Positions 19,745 through 28,895 of a stretch of 64,000 nt of DNA are shown piece by piece. This DNA comes from Aquarana catesbeiana (taxonomy: Eukaryota; Chordata; Amphibia; Anura; Ranidae). The first letter of the stretch is position 1, and the number at the start of each line of letters is the position of its first letter. Under the pieces are notes generated by a model that was not told the origin of the DNA, did no database searches, and worked only from the letters and a program-made list of their open reading frames with translations. The translations under genes were made by a program, and so were the position numbers. The stretch covers positions 237,237,515 to 237,301,514 of the forward strand of contig NC_133332.1 of assembly GCF_042186555.1 (NCBI RefSeq), written 5' to 3'.

Positions 19745-21373
19745 GAGCTGCGATGTGCTCCTGGGGCCCGCCCCTTTCCCCTCTCTCCTCAGGGGGTTGT
19801 TCAGGGATCGGGGGGAAGCCCAATTGCGCATCGACGTCACGCCGGTGACGCCGTTCACGCTGCGTCGCTTCCAATGACGCTGGCGTGCTGACGCCACCTT
19901 TCCACCTGACGCCTCTCATGAGGTGATTGGCGCTAGACGGGGTCGGGTGGGTCCCGCCCCTTCTGCTTTCTGGCGCCAACTCCCCCTCTCCTTGAGGCTG
20001 TTCTAGCGTGCCGTTGGTGGACACCAACCATCCAAGTGGAGTATATATACTCCCTCGGGGCCAGTTAGTCTCCCTCAGGGCTTGGAATCCATCACCACGA
20101 GGAACCATTTCAACTCACCAGCTTTATTAAGCTTCTAGGTATATCTACCAACTTCCCTCACTATCTTTCCACGTTCCTATATAACCTTTTTCTATTCCCA
20201 TTTCCCTTTGGTGCTATGACCTTTGCCCACCCTTGGGGCTCTCTGTTTGACCTTCTCTTTTTCTACACTACCCCATTACTATCAAACAAGTCATTTTGTC
20301 ACCTCTAGGTATCTCACCGGACCCCACCTTTCCTATACCCTTCCATTACATTCACAGCCTTCACACTTCATTTTCATTACCTTTTTTCCATATATTTATT
20401 TACCTTATCACCATTTTATTTTACCCACTAGTTTATTGTATTATATAATTGTTATTATTATATCATTTTTATAATTATTTTTACCTCTCTCCCCCGCCCC
20501 CTCCATTTTCTTACATTTATCTACCATTCCTGCACCTCACTTTTCACACATTCTGTTTATCCACCCCCTAGGTATTCTGTCTCCCCCTGATATCCATCCT
20601 TGGTTGGGTTTATCCACCTCAGCTCCCGAGACTGATGTTTGTTGCCCGGCCGGATTTCGGCCCTCCATACCCGTGTCCAGTCTCATTGGCACTATTGTAA
20701 GTGTTCGTGGTAAATGGGGACATTACCCCTCCCCTCCTTTCTCCTCTCCCTACATAACTCAATCCGTTGTTTACTTTACACAAATTAATTATGTGTTTCT
20801 ATACCTAGACATTTCTTTCATTTTTGCTCCTGATGAGTGGCAGTTGCCACGAAACGCGTAGAGCCAATAGATGCCTTATTATTCCTACCTTTCAACACTA
20901 CCAACTGTTCTTTTTACCAATTGGACTGTATCAATAACTACAGTTATTTTTCCTACCAAGGAGACACGCTTCAATGAAAGTGAATTGCTTTTTACCATAT
21001 GTACAGCATGAACCAACCTTGATATCAGTATACTATGCTATTATTATCACTGGTATATATTGTATATGTTTTAAACTATATATCTATTCTGTCACTATTT
21101 TATTGTGCGAATACCATTATTACCGTTAACTCTGTACAATAAATCAGTGATTGCTCAATACCGATTCTACAATGGTTTGTATGTTCATAGCCTTAATATT
21201 CTGAGTACTGTCCGCTTTCATTTGCATCGTGTCACCTCTAGGGATGCTAACTTCATTTAAAGTCCCACCCTTCTCTTTTTTATTTATCAAATTGCCAGGG
21301 ATGGAGGCGCTGGGCGATAGTTGCCCTGCGTCCTCATTTAAAGTCCCATTTAGTTGTTCTAGTTTTTTATAGA
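19745..21373 (+). mobile_element. Penelope-like unit 2, uninterrupted
   Basis: Directly follows unit 1 and repeats it: GC-rich start, palindromic TATA word, pyrimidine-rich middle, hammerhead motif and AT-rich 3' part ending at TTTTTTATAG. It ends where the hAT 45-bp array resumes. Holds the empty sites of both the Helentron (20,450/20,451) and the MITE. No coding frame; short open stretches are not conserved as proteins. Confidence 0.88.
20826..20864 (+). ncRNA. Hammerhead ribozyme motif, type I, unit 2
   Basis: Same bases as in unit 1: GCTC, CTGATGA (20,830-20,836), stem II GTGGC-AGTT-GCCAC, GAAA (20,851-20,854), CGCGTA, GAGC. The two motifs would be about 1.9 kb apart in a transcript of the original insertion before the Helentron and MITE arrived, the layout that releases unit-length RNA. 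Confidence 0.85.
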
Positions 21374-22255
21374 ACTTGTAGGTTTAGCTGAACACTGTGA
21401 GCAGGACGCACCCCACTAACTTGTAGGTTTAGCTGAACACTGTGAGGTGGACGCACCACACTAACTTGTAGGTTTAGCTGAACACTGTGAGCAGGACGCA
21501 CCCCACTAACTTGTAGGTTTAGCTGAACACTGTGAGCAGGACGCACTGCACTAACTGTAAATAGTCTAGCTGCCTGACTGTGGTACTAATAGGATCAAAA
21601 AAACACCAGTAATTTTCTTCAGGTAGCTGTATATACTGTAACAAGACAAGCCTGCCTGTCAGTAAGAAGATAACAGGAACGGATCTAGCTGAACACTGTG
21701 AGCAGGACGCACCCCACTAACTTGTAGGTTTAGCTGAACACTGTGAGCAGGACGCACCCCACTAACTTGTAGGTTTAGCTGAATACTGTGAGCAGGACGC
21801 ACCGCACTAACTTGTAGGTTTAGTTGAACACTGTGAGCAGGACGCACCCCACTAACTTGTAGGTTTAGCTGAACACTGTGAGCAGGACGCACCCCACTAA
21901 CTTGTAGTTTTAGCTGAACACTGTGAGCAGGACGCACTGCACTAACTGCAAATAGTCTAGCTGCCTGACTGTGGTACTAATAGGATCAAAAGAACACCAG
22001 CAATTTTCTTCAGGTAGCTGTATATACTGTAACAAGACAAGCCTGCCTGTCAGTAAGAAGATAACAGGAATGGATCTAGCTGAACACTGTGAGCAGGACG
22101 CACTGCACTAACTGTAAATAGTCTATCTGCCTGACTGTGGTACTAATAGGATCAAAAGAACACCAGTAATTTTCTTCAGGTAGCTGTAAATACTGTAAAA
22201 AGACAAGCTTGCCTGTCAGTAGGAAGATAACAAGAACGGATCTAGCTAAACTGAA

Positions 22256-22314
22256 TACAGTGTATATATATATATGCAACACCTGGGATGCATATATATA
22301 CACACAATACACTG
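22256..22314. repeat. Long imperfect hairpin, TA-rich
   Basis: ACAGTGTATATATATATATG and the inverted TGCATATATATACAC...ACACTGT face each other across about 11 bases. Located between the 45-bp array and the promoter end of the hAT. Confidence 0.7.
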
Positions 22315-22378
22315 TAAGTGCAGCTAACTGACTGACTGTTCTGCCTAATCTATCTAACTCAAATTAAATGTCACTGTC

Positions 22379-22402
22379 TGTCTCTCTCTCTCTCTCTCTC
22401 TC
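22379..22402. repeat. CT microsatellite
   Basis: About 12 CT dinucleotides. On the transcribed (minus) strand this is a GA run downstream of the TATA word. Confidence 0.9.
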
Positions 22403-22448
22403 AATGAACGCCGGAACACACACTACACAGGGCCGCTGTGCAGGCGGC

Positions 22449-22458
22449 CTTATATAGT
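22449..22458 (-). promoter_or_regulatory. TATA box candidate for the hAT transposase
   Basis: On the minus strand the sequence reads CACTATATAAGGCC, a good TATA box, about 290 bp inside the hAT end and pointing towards the transposase. Before the Penelope insertion it would have been about 2.1 kb from the start codon at 4947, across the repeat array. Inference from motif and position only. Confidence 0.4.
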
Positions 22459-22744
22459 GTGGGGCGTGTACTAAATCCCCTGAGCCATAATTGGCCTCCT
22501 TGACTTTGGCCAATTACGGCTTTCTGTTCAGGCGGCGCTGTGATTGGCCAAGCATGCGGGTCATAGTGCATGCTTGGCCAATCATCAGCCAGCAATGCAC
22601 TGCGATGCCGCAGTGAATTATGGGCCATGACGCACCACACGAATTTGGCGCAAACGGCCCATATCGTTCGCAATTCGGCGAACGACCGAACAGCCGATGT
22701 TCGAGTCAAACATGGGTTCGACTCAAACACGAAGCTCATCCCTA

Positions 22745-23660
22745 GTCCTAATCCTTCACAGTACAGGCAAAGATTTAGCTGGCGTCTGCGCTGGCGTTCT
22801 TCTGTAGTCAGAGAAGGACAGAGGAGACCAAGCTTCATGGGTTCAGATGCGTCTGAAGCGGATGCGGCAGGAGCAGGTGAAGCGGGACTGAAAGAACCAG
22901 ACCCTCGTGGAAGCATCCATACTGGACGGGACTGGTCGGTGGCTCGTTCCGACCTACATTCCCTTAAGTGACGGTCAATCTAGACTGACAAATTTATAAG
23001 TGTCTCCAAGGTGGAGGGGACACCTGTTTGTGCTAGCTCGTCCTTAAGATTATCAGAAAGGCCCAAGCGGAACTGGTAACGCAGGGCAGCATCGTTCCAG
23101 CTGGTGTCGGAACTTCAGCGCCTGAATTCTGAAACGTAGTCCTCCACGGCCCTGTGACCCTGCTGAAGCATGTGAAGGGCGGCTTCCGCAGTAGCGGCTT
23201 GCTGGGGGTCTTCATATAACTGAGCCATGGCTCCACAAAAGGAGGCTAAGTCCGTCAGAGATGTGGCCTTTTGTTCAAGGAGCCGGTGAGCCCAGGCCTG
23301 TGGTTCCACCTGAAGCAAGGAAATGACAAACCCGACCTTGGTGGCTTACAGGGAGAAGGTTCGTGGTTGTAGCGAAAAATAGAGTTTGCATGCGTTGCAG
23401 AAGGCTCTGAACTCATTGCGTTCTCCGTGGAACTTTTCAGGAGTTGGGACTCTGGATTCAGGTGGTAGCCTAACAACTGCGGGAGCTGCTGGCATCCCAG
23501 AAGTGGAAGGTGCTTGAGCAGGAGCAGAGGCAGACAAGGTCTGTATTTGGCCTTCCAGCTGGGTATAATCCTGTTGTAAGTCCTTTACAGCTTGTGTTAA
23601 TCTGGCTAGGTGTTGGCAGAGTTCCTCCATAGGAGAGGGTCTTTGCACAGGCTCAGACAT
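22745..23660 (-). pseudogene. Ty3/gypsy (sushi-type) Gag, three stop codons, cut by the hAT
   Basis: Structural protein of an LTR retrotransposon. Starts MSEPVQRPSPMEEL at 23,660, has a coiled-coil-like region (LTQAVKDLQQDYTQLE), then the Gag core motifs PEKFHGERNEFRAFCNACKLYF and, downstream, WAHRLLEQKATSL, AMAQLYEDP and VEDYVSEFRR, and near the end EERQRRRQLNLCLYC, the start of a CCHC zinc knuckle. All parts are in one frame with TAA at 23,346-23,348, TGA at 23,115-23,117 (in the place of a Trp) and TAG at 22,980-22,982. The hAT end interrupts it two residues-pairs after LCLYC. The rest of gag and pol, if still present, must lie left of the window. The family is the one from which mammalian RTL/LDOC1-type genes derive. 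Confidence 0.88.
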
Positions 23661-23676
23661 GGCTGTCTGCTACTGT

Positions 23677-24434
23677 CACGTACCTGGTGATGGAGCCTGA
23701 TATGCAGAGGACGGCCTCTCTTACAACTGTGACTTGGAGCCCCTGATAGAGCTGACAGGAAGCACCGAGATGCAGAGTTGCACGAGTGCCTGGTGGGATC
23801 GCTGAACCTGGAGCTGGATCGGAGCACTTGGCCGGGCTGTAGAGGTGTCTATAGGAATCCCAGAGCAGTGGTAGGCAGGTAGCTGGAGCGAGTAGACAAC
23901 TGGTCCCCACAGGCAGAAGTGCAGGTGCAGCAGAAGGGATGGTGGCACCCTTGAGGCTGAAGAGAAGGCAGGTACAGGCAGGCCGGGTCATACACAAAGG
24001 GGCACGTCAGGAACAGAGGCTGAAGCGGAATCAGATTACAGGCCGGGTCGTCAGCAGACTGGCAGCGAATTGGCAGAAGGAGCAAGCAGATGCAGAGAAG
24101 AGGACAAGCCGGGGTTGGATGCAGGCAGGAAACAGGAACGTCAGGAAGCAAGCCGGGTCACAACAGGAACGGAAGTCAGGTAGGTAATTGCAGGATACAC
24201 AGGGAACGCTGTAGTGCAGACAGCACTGAGTCTGGAAACTGACTGAGTTTAAGTAGCCTGTTTGGGTGCCAAAAGCTGTCACAGGGTGTGTGTGCACCAA
24301 TGGCATTCTGACAGGGGCAAAGGTAACAGGTCATCTTCTTCGGCAGCCATCTTGGGTGCTGGCATGCCCTTCCTGACAGGCAGAGTTAACAGGTCGTCTT
24401 CTTCGGCAGCCATCTTGGCATGCCCTTCCTGACA
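23677..24434 (-). mobile_element. 5' LTR of the Ty3/gypsy element
   Basis: On the minus strand it begins TGTCAGGAAGGGCATGCC at 24,434 and could end GGTACGTGACA at 23,677, giving TG...CA ends and about 758 bp. Only 16 bases separate that end from the gag start, so either the LTR end is misplaced or the leader is very short; sushi/Tf1-type elements self-prime and need no tRNA site. The first ~125 bp are a tandem duplication with CTTCTTCGGCAGCCATCTTG in both copies. The partner LTR is outside the window. Confidence 0.65.
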
Positions 24435-25190
24435 GCTTGTTTTCAGCAAACTGTTTGCAGGCTTTCATGTGCATCATCTTTAGAAGGGGCTTCCTTCTGG
24501 GATGACATGCAGACCAATTTGATGCAGTGTGTGTCGTATGTTCTGAGCACTGACAGGCTGACCTCCCACCCCTTCAACCTCTGCAGCAATGCTGGCAGCA
24601 CTCATACATCTATTTCCCAAAGACAACCTCTGGATATGACGCTGAGCATGTGCACTCAACATTGGCGAGGCCTGTTCTGACCTCTCCTATTAAACTGCTG
24701 TATGGTCTTGGCCACCGTGCTGCAGGTCAGCTTCAAGGTCTTGGCAATCTTCTTATAGCCTAGGCCATATTTATGTAGAGCAACGATTCTTTTTTTCAGA
24801 TCCTCAGAGAGTTCTTTGCCATGAGGTGCCATGTTGAACTTCCAGTGACCAGTATGCGAGAGTGAGAGTGATAACACCAAATTTTACACACCTGCTTCCC
24901 ATTCACACCTAAGACCTTGTAACACTAACAAGTCACATGACACTGGGGAGGGAAAATGGCTAATTGGGCCCAATTTGGACATTTTCACTTAGGGGTGTAC
25001 TCACTTTTGTTGGCAGAGGTTTAGACATTAATAGCTGTGTGTTGAGTTATTTTGAGGGGACAGCAAATTTACACTGTTATACAAGCTGTACACTCACTAC
25101 TTTACATTGTAGCAAAGTGTCGTCACATGAAAAGATATAATAAAATATTTACAAAAATGTGAGGGGTGTACTCACTTTTGTGAGATACTG
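24435..25190 (-). pseudogene. Tc1-like element, N-terminal part of transposase, truncated
   Basis: Intact right edge: terminal inverted repeat ending GTGAGATACTG at 25,190 before TA, with two GGGGTGTACTCACTTTTGT words (25,155-25,180 and 24,992-25,012) as inverted/direct-repeat binding sites. The transposase start is at 24,832 (MAPHGKELSEDLKKRIVALH), followed by the helix-turn-helix region (GLGYKKIAKTLKLTCSTVAK). A deletion near 24,655 breaks the frame. A second part (RHIQRLSLGN, then SAASIAAEVEGVGGQ) is readable down to about 24,480. The element is cut off exactly at the gypsy LTR edge, so gypsy probably inserted into it and the catalytic half lies left of the window. Confidence 0.85.
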
Positions 25191-25227
25191 TATATACCGA
25201 TAAATACTGGATATGAATACTGGACTG

Positions 25228-25366
25228 AATTTCTGGATATTTTTGTTGTTCTTCTGTCTCTCACTGTTAAAAAAAACTACCATGAAAATGATAGACTGAT
25301 CATTTCTTTGTCAATGGGCAAACGTACAAAAACAGCAGGGGATCAAATACTTTTTTCCCTCGCTGT
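25228..25366 (+). mobile_element. Right-end fragment of a different Tc1-like element
   Basis: Ends with AGGGGATCAAATACTTTTTT and CCCTCGCTG before TA, the typical terminal repeat of another vertebrate Tc1 family; upstream TGATCATTTCTTTGTC fits too. No coding part remains. Confidence 0.65.
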
Positions 25367-27086
25367 ATATATATATTGGGCCCAATTAGCCATTTTCCCT
25401 GTTACAAGGTCTCAGGTGTGAATGGGGAGCAGGTGTGTTAAATTTGGTGTTATTGCTCTCACTCTCTCATACTGGTCACTGGAAGTTCAAAATCTGAAAA
25501 AAAGAATTGCTGCTCTACATAAAGATGGCCTAGGCTATAAGAAGATTGCCAAGACCCTGAAACTGAGCTGCAGCATGTTGAGTGCACGTGCTCCGCGTCA
25601 TATCCAGAGGTTGTCTTTGGGAAATAGACGTATGAGTGCTGCCAGCATTGCTGCAGAGGTTGAAGGGGTGGGAGGTCAGCCTGTCAGTGCTCAGACCATA
25701 CGCCGCACACTGCATCAAATTGGTCTACGTGTCTGTTGTCCCAGAGTGAAGCATCTTCTAAAGATGATGCACAAGAAAGCCCACAGTTTGCTGCAGACAA
25801 GCAGACTAAGGACATAGGTTACTGGAATCATGTCCTGTGATCTGATGAGACCAAGATAAACTTATTTGGTTCAGATGGTGTCAAGCGTGTGTGGCAGGAA
25901 CCAGGTGAGGAGTACAAAGACAAGTGTGTCTTGTGTACAGTCAAGCATGGTGGTGGGAATGTCATGGTCTGGGGCTGCATGAGTGCTGCCGGCACTGGGG
26001 AGATACAGTTTATTGAGGGAACCATAAATGGCAACATGTACTGTGACATACTGAAGCAGAGCATGGTCCCCTCCCTTCGGAGACTGGGCCGCAGGGCAGT
26101 ATTCCAACATGTTAACGACCCCAATCACAATTCCAAGACAACCACTGCCTTGCTAAAGAAGCTGAGGGTAAAGGTGATGGACTGGCCAAGCATGTCTCCA
26201 GACCTAAACCATATTGAGCATCTGTGGGACATCCTCAAATGGAAGGTGGAGGAGCGCAAGGTCTTTAACATCCACCAGCTCCGTGATGTCATCATGGAGT
26301 GGAAGAGGACTCCAGTGACAACCTGTGAAGCTCTGGTGAACTCCATGCCCAAGAGGGTTAAGGCAGTGCTAGAAAATAATGGTGGCCACACAAAATATTG
26401 ACACTTTGGGCCCAATTTAGACATTTTCACTTAGGCTCGATTCACACAGGGGCAACACGACTTCAACGCGACTTTGCAACGCGACTTTAACCCGACTTCA
26501 ACACGACTTGTGGATCCGACTTTCAATGAACGGGGATCCGACTTGGATCCCCGCCACTGTGTTTGGTATGAATCTTTAGGGGGAACTCCGCGCCAAATTT
26601 TAAATAAAAATCCGGCATGGGTCCCCCCCCCCAGGGGCATACCAGGCCCTTGGGTCCGGTATGGATCTTGAGGGGAACCCCCCTACGCCGAAGGGACGGC
26701 GTGGGGGGTCCCCCCAATCCATACCAGACCCTTATCCGAGCATGCAGCCCGGCCGGACAGGAATGGGGGTGGGGACGAGCGAGCGCCCCCCCCCCTCCTG
26801 AGCCGTACCAGGCCGCATGCCCTCAACATGGGGGGGTTGGTGCCTTGGGGGAGGGGGGCGCGCTGCGGCCCTCCCCACCCCAAAGCACCTTGTCCCCATG
26901 TTGATGAGGACAAGGGCCTCTTCCCGACAACCCTGGCCGTTGGTTGTCGGGGTCTGCGGGCGGGGGGCTTATCGGAATCTGGGAGCCCCCTTTAATAAGG
27001 GGGCCCCCAGATCCCGGCCCCCCACCCTATGTGAATGAGTATGGGGTACATGGTACCCCTACCCATTCACCTAGGGAAAAAAAGCG

Positions 27087-27358
27087 TCAATAAAACAAAC
27101 AGTACACAGGTTTTTTTAAATAATTTATTAGGCAGCTCCGGGATCTTCTTCCGACTTCGGGGGTCCTCTTCCGACTTCGGGGGTCTCTCCGCCGTCTCCT
27201 CCCGGTGTCCGCATCTTCTGCCGGCTCCTCCGCTATCTTCTGCAGCTCAATTGCTAGCGGTGGTCCGGACTTCTGCCTTCTTTTCTTCCAAAGATGTTGA
27301 CACGACGCTCTCTCCAGCTGGAATGGTCTCTGAACGCTCCGCAACGGACTTATATAGG
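27087..27358 (-). other. Left-arm transcription-unit-like cassette of the foldback element
   Basis: Reading leftwards from the centre: CCTATATAAGTCC, an 85-codon frame (starts MRSVQRPFQLERASCQHLWK) and TAATAAATT. The equivalent frame in the right arm keeps the same opening and the word EDADTGRRRRRDPRSRK, but the C-termini differ through indels. Not recognised as a known protein; it may be no more than an open stretch in GC-rich DNA. Confidence 0.3.
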
Positions 27359-27512
27359 CGGTGACCCCGCCCCCTTATGAGGTCACTGTCCCAGGGCATG
27401 CTGGGGCTGTGCCGTCATAAGGGGGCGTGGTCATCACCCGGTGACCACGCCTCCTAAAACGTCACAGACCCAGCATGCCCAGGGACTGTGACGGCATAAG
27501 GGGGCGGGGTCA

Positions 27513-27751
27513 CGGCCTATATAAGTCCCTTGCAGAGCGCACAGAAACCATTCTGGCTGGGGAGAGCGTCGTGTCAACATCTCTGGAAGAGAAGAGGGAA
27601 GAAGATGATCCAGAGGTCCGGACCACCGCTGGCAAAAGAGCGCCAGAAGATAGCGGTGGAGCCGGCAGAAGATGCGGACACCGGGAGAAGACGCCGGAGA
27701 GACCCCCGGAGTCGGAAGAAGATCCCGGAGCTGCCTAATAAATTATTTTAA
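27513..27751 (+). other. Right-arm transcription-unit-like cassette of the foldback element
   Basis: Mirror of the left-arm cassette: CCTATATAAGTCC at about 27,516, a 73-codon frame from 27,530 (MQSAQKPFWLGRASCQHLWK) and AATAAATT at about 27,738. The two cassettes diverge from a GC-rich centre of about 150 bp. No known domain. Confidence 0.3.
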
Positions 27752-28751
27752 ATACCTGTGTACTGTGTTTTTTATTGACGCTTTTTTCCCTAGGTGAATG
27801 GGTAGGGGTACCATGTACCCCATACCTATTCACATAGGGTGGGGGGCCGGGATCTGGGGGCCCCCTTATTAAAGGGGGCTCCCAGATTCCGATAAGCCCC
27901 CCGCCCGCAGACCCCGACAACCAACGGCCAGGGTTGTCGGGAAGAGGCCCTTGTCCTCATCAACATGGGGACAAGGTGCTTTGGGGTGGGGGGGCCGCAG
28001 CGCGCCCCCCTCCCCCAAGGCACCAAACCCCCCATGTTGAGGGCATGCGGCCTGGTACGGTTCAGGAGGGGGGGGCGCTCGCTCGTCCCCACCCCCATTC
28101 CTGTCCGGCCGGGCTGCGTGCTCGGATAAGGGTCTGGTATGGATTGGGGGGACCCCCCACGCCGTTTTTTCGGCGTAGGGGGTTCTCCTCAAGGTCCATA
28201 CCAGACCCAAGGGCCTGGTATGCCCCTGGAGGGGGAACCCATGCCGGATTTTTATTTAAAATTTGGCGCGGAGTTCCCCTCAAGATCATTTGAGCACAAG
28301 TCGCATGCCGAAGTCGGATCATGCGAGACGGCGATCCGACTTCAATGATAGTCAATAGGCTGAAGTCGGATCAAAGTCGGATCCAAGTAGTACAGGGAGT
28401 ACGCTCTGAAGTCGGAGCGACTTCAGTAGTGTCTATTAAGACGCTCCCATGCACTGTAATGTGAATCTCTTTCTGGGGCGACTTGAGGGCTTACAAGTCG
28501 GATCCCAAGTCGCGGTAGTGTGAACCGAGCCTTAGGGGTGTACTCATTTTTGTTGCGAGTGGTTTAGACATTAATGGCTGTGTGTTGAGGTATTTTGAGG
28601 GGACAGCAAATTTACACTGTTATACAAGCTGTACACTCACTACTTTCCATTGTAGCAAAGCATCATGTCTTCAGTGTTGTCACATGAAAAGATATAGTAA
28701 AATATTTACAAAAATGTGAGATACTGTATATATAGGCTACACTGAATGCTG

Positions 28752-28767
28752 AGTGCATATATATATA

Positions 28768-28809
<42 letters not shown>

Positions 28810-28847
28810 TATATATATATGTATATATATATCTATATATATATATA
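28752..28847. repeat. AT dinucleotide microsatellite
   Basis: TA repeats with a few CTA and GTA interruptions, directly after the Tc1 end and the word GGCTACACTGAATGCTGAGT. The same junction is found at 42,241-42,290, 53,517-53,562 and 62,658-62,740. Confidence 0.95.
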
Positions 28848-28895
28848 ATGGTGTTGGTGATCAAATACCACCAAAAGAAAGCTCTATTTGTGAGA
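28848..28895 (+). mobile_element. piggyBac 3'-end fragment at the satellite edge
   Basis: GTGATCAAATACCACCAAAA followed by GAAAGCTCTATTTGTG matches 37,798-37,835 near the right end of the piggyBac element. It is fused directly to the first satellite unit (AAAAGGGCCGGGGGTGCG). The same fusion is at 62,741-62,795. Confidence 0.8.

Larger units (their letters stand above)
6028..21373 (+). mobile_element. Penelope-like insertion: two tandem units plus a 5' inversion
   Basis: The hAT repeat word AACTTGTAGGTTTA sits on both sides (ending at 6027, and from 21,373), so everything between is one insertion into the hAT array. Layout: an inverted 330-bp piece (6028-6357), unit 1 in direct orientation (6358-7062 continued at 18,258-19,744) and unit 2 (19,745-21,373). 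Without later insertions, unit 1 is about 1.91 kb and unit 2 about 1.63 kb, ending at GTTTTTTATAG. Each unit has a hammerhead ribozyme motif in the same place, a known mark of Penelope-like elements. No reverse transcriptase or GIY-YIG frame is visible, so this copy is non-autonomous or only the repeat part of one. The target duplication cannot be measured inside a tandem array. Confidence 0.75.
21374..22744 (-). mobile_element. hAT element, 5' terminal part
   Basis: The 45-bp array continues here (21,374-21,940, with recurring ~130-bp spacers to about 22,250), followed by a hairpin, a CT microsatellite, a TATA-bearing region and the element end at about 22,743. The end (minus strand) reads CTAGGGATGAGCTTCGTG. 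It abuts gag sequence inside the zinc-knuckle codons, so the hAT inserted into the gypsy element. The 8-bp duplication cannot be checked because the other end is outside the window. Confidence 0.85.
26434..28531. mobile_element. 2.1-kb foldback PIF/Harbinger-like element
   Basis: Flanked by a TTA duplication (26,431-26,433 and 28,532-28,534) within Tc1 sequence whose uninterrupted form (TTTTCACTTAGGGGTGTACT) is seen at 42,040. Ends are GGCTCGATTCACAC and GTGTGAACCGAGCC. The whole element is a giant inverted repeat centred near 27,432: for example AGGCAGCTCCGGGATCTTCT at 27,131 faces its complement at about 27,735. Arms are about 1 kb. No transposase; each arm contains a TATA word, a short frame and AATAAA. 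A 3-bp TTA duplication is the PIF/Harbinger signature. Confidence 0.85.
25377..28737 (+). pseudogene. Tc1-like transposase copy (T2), deleted and split by a foldback element
   Basis: Same family as the 24.4-kb copy, opposite strand. The left terminal repeat is missing. The start-codon region is deleted (GGAAGTTCAA runs straight into AATCTGAAAAAAAG near 25,490) and about 90 bp are lost near 25,575. Readable parts: RHIQRLSLGNRRMSAAS (from about 25,597), a frameshift near 25,785, a TGA in place of Trp before SDETK (about 25,838), then the DDE core up to VLENNGGHTKY at 26,401. The second catalytic Asp is lost: FQHVNDPNH instead of FQHDNDPKH (about 26,105). The third motif DLNHIEHLW keeps its Glu. 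The 3' part resumes at 28,535 after the insertion and ends at GAGATACTGTA (28,730); the right terminal repeat has an internal 20-bp deletion. Confidence 0.85.
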
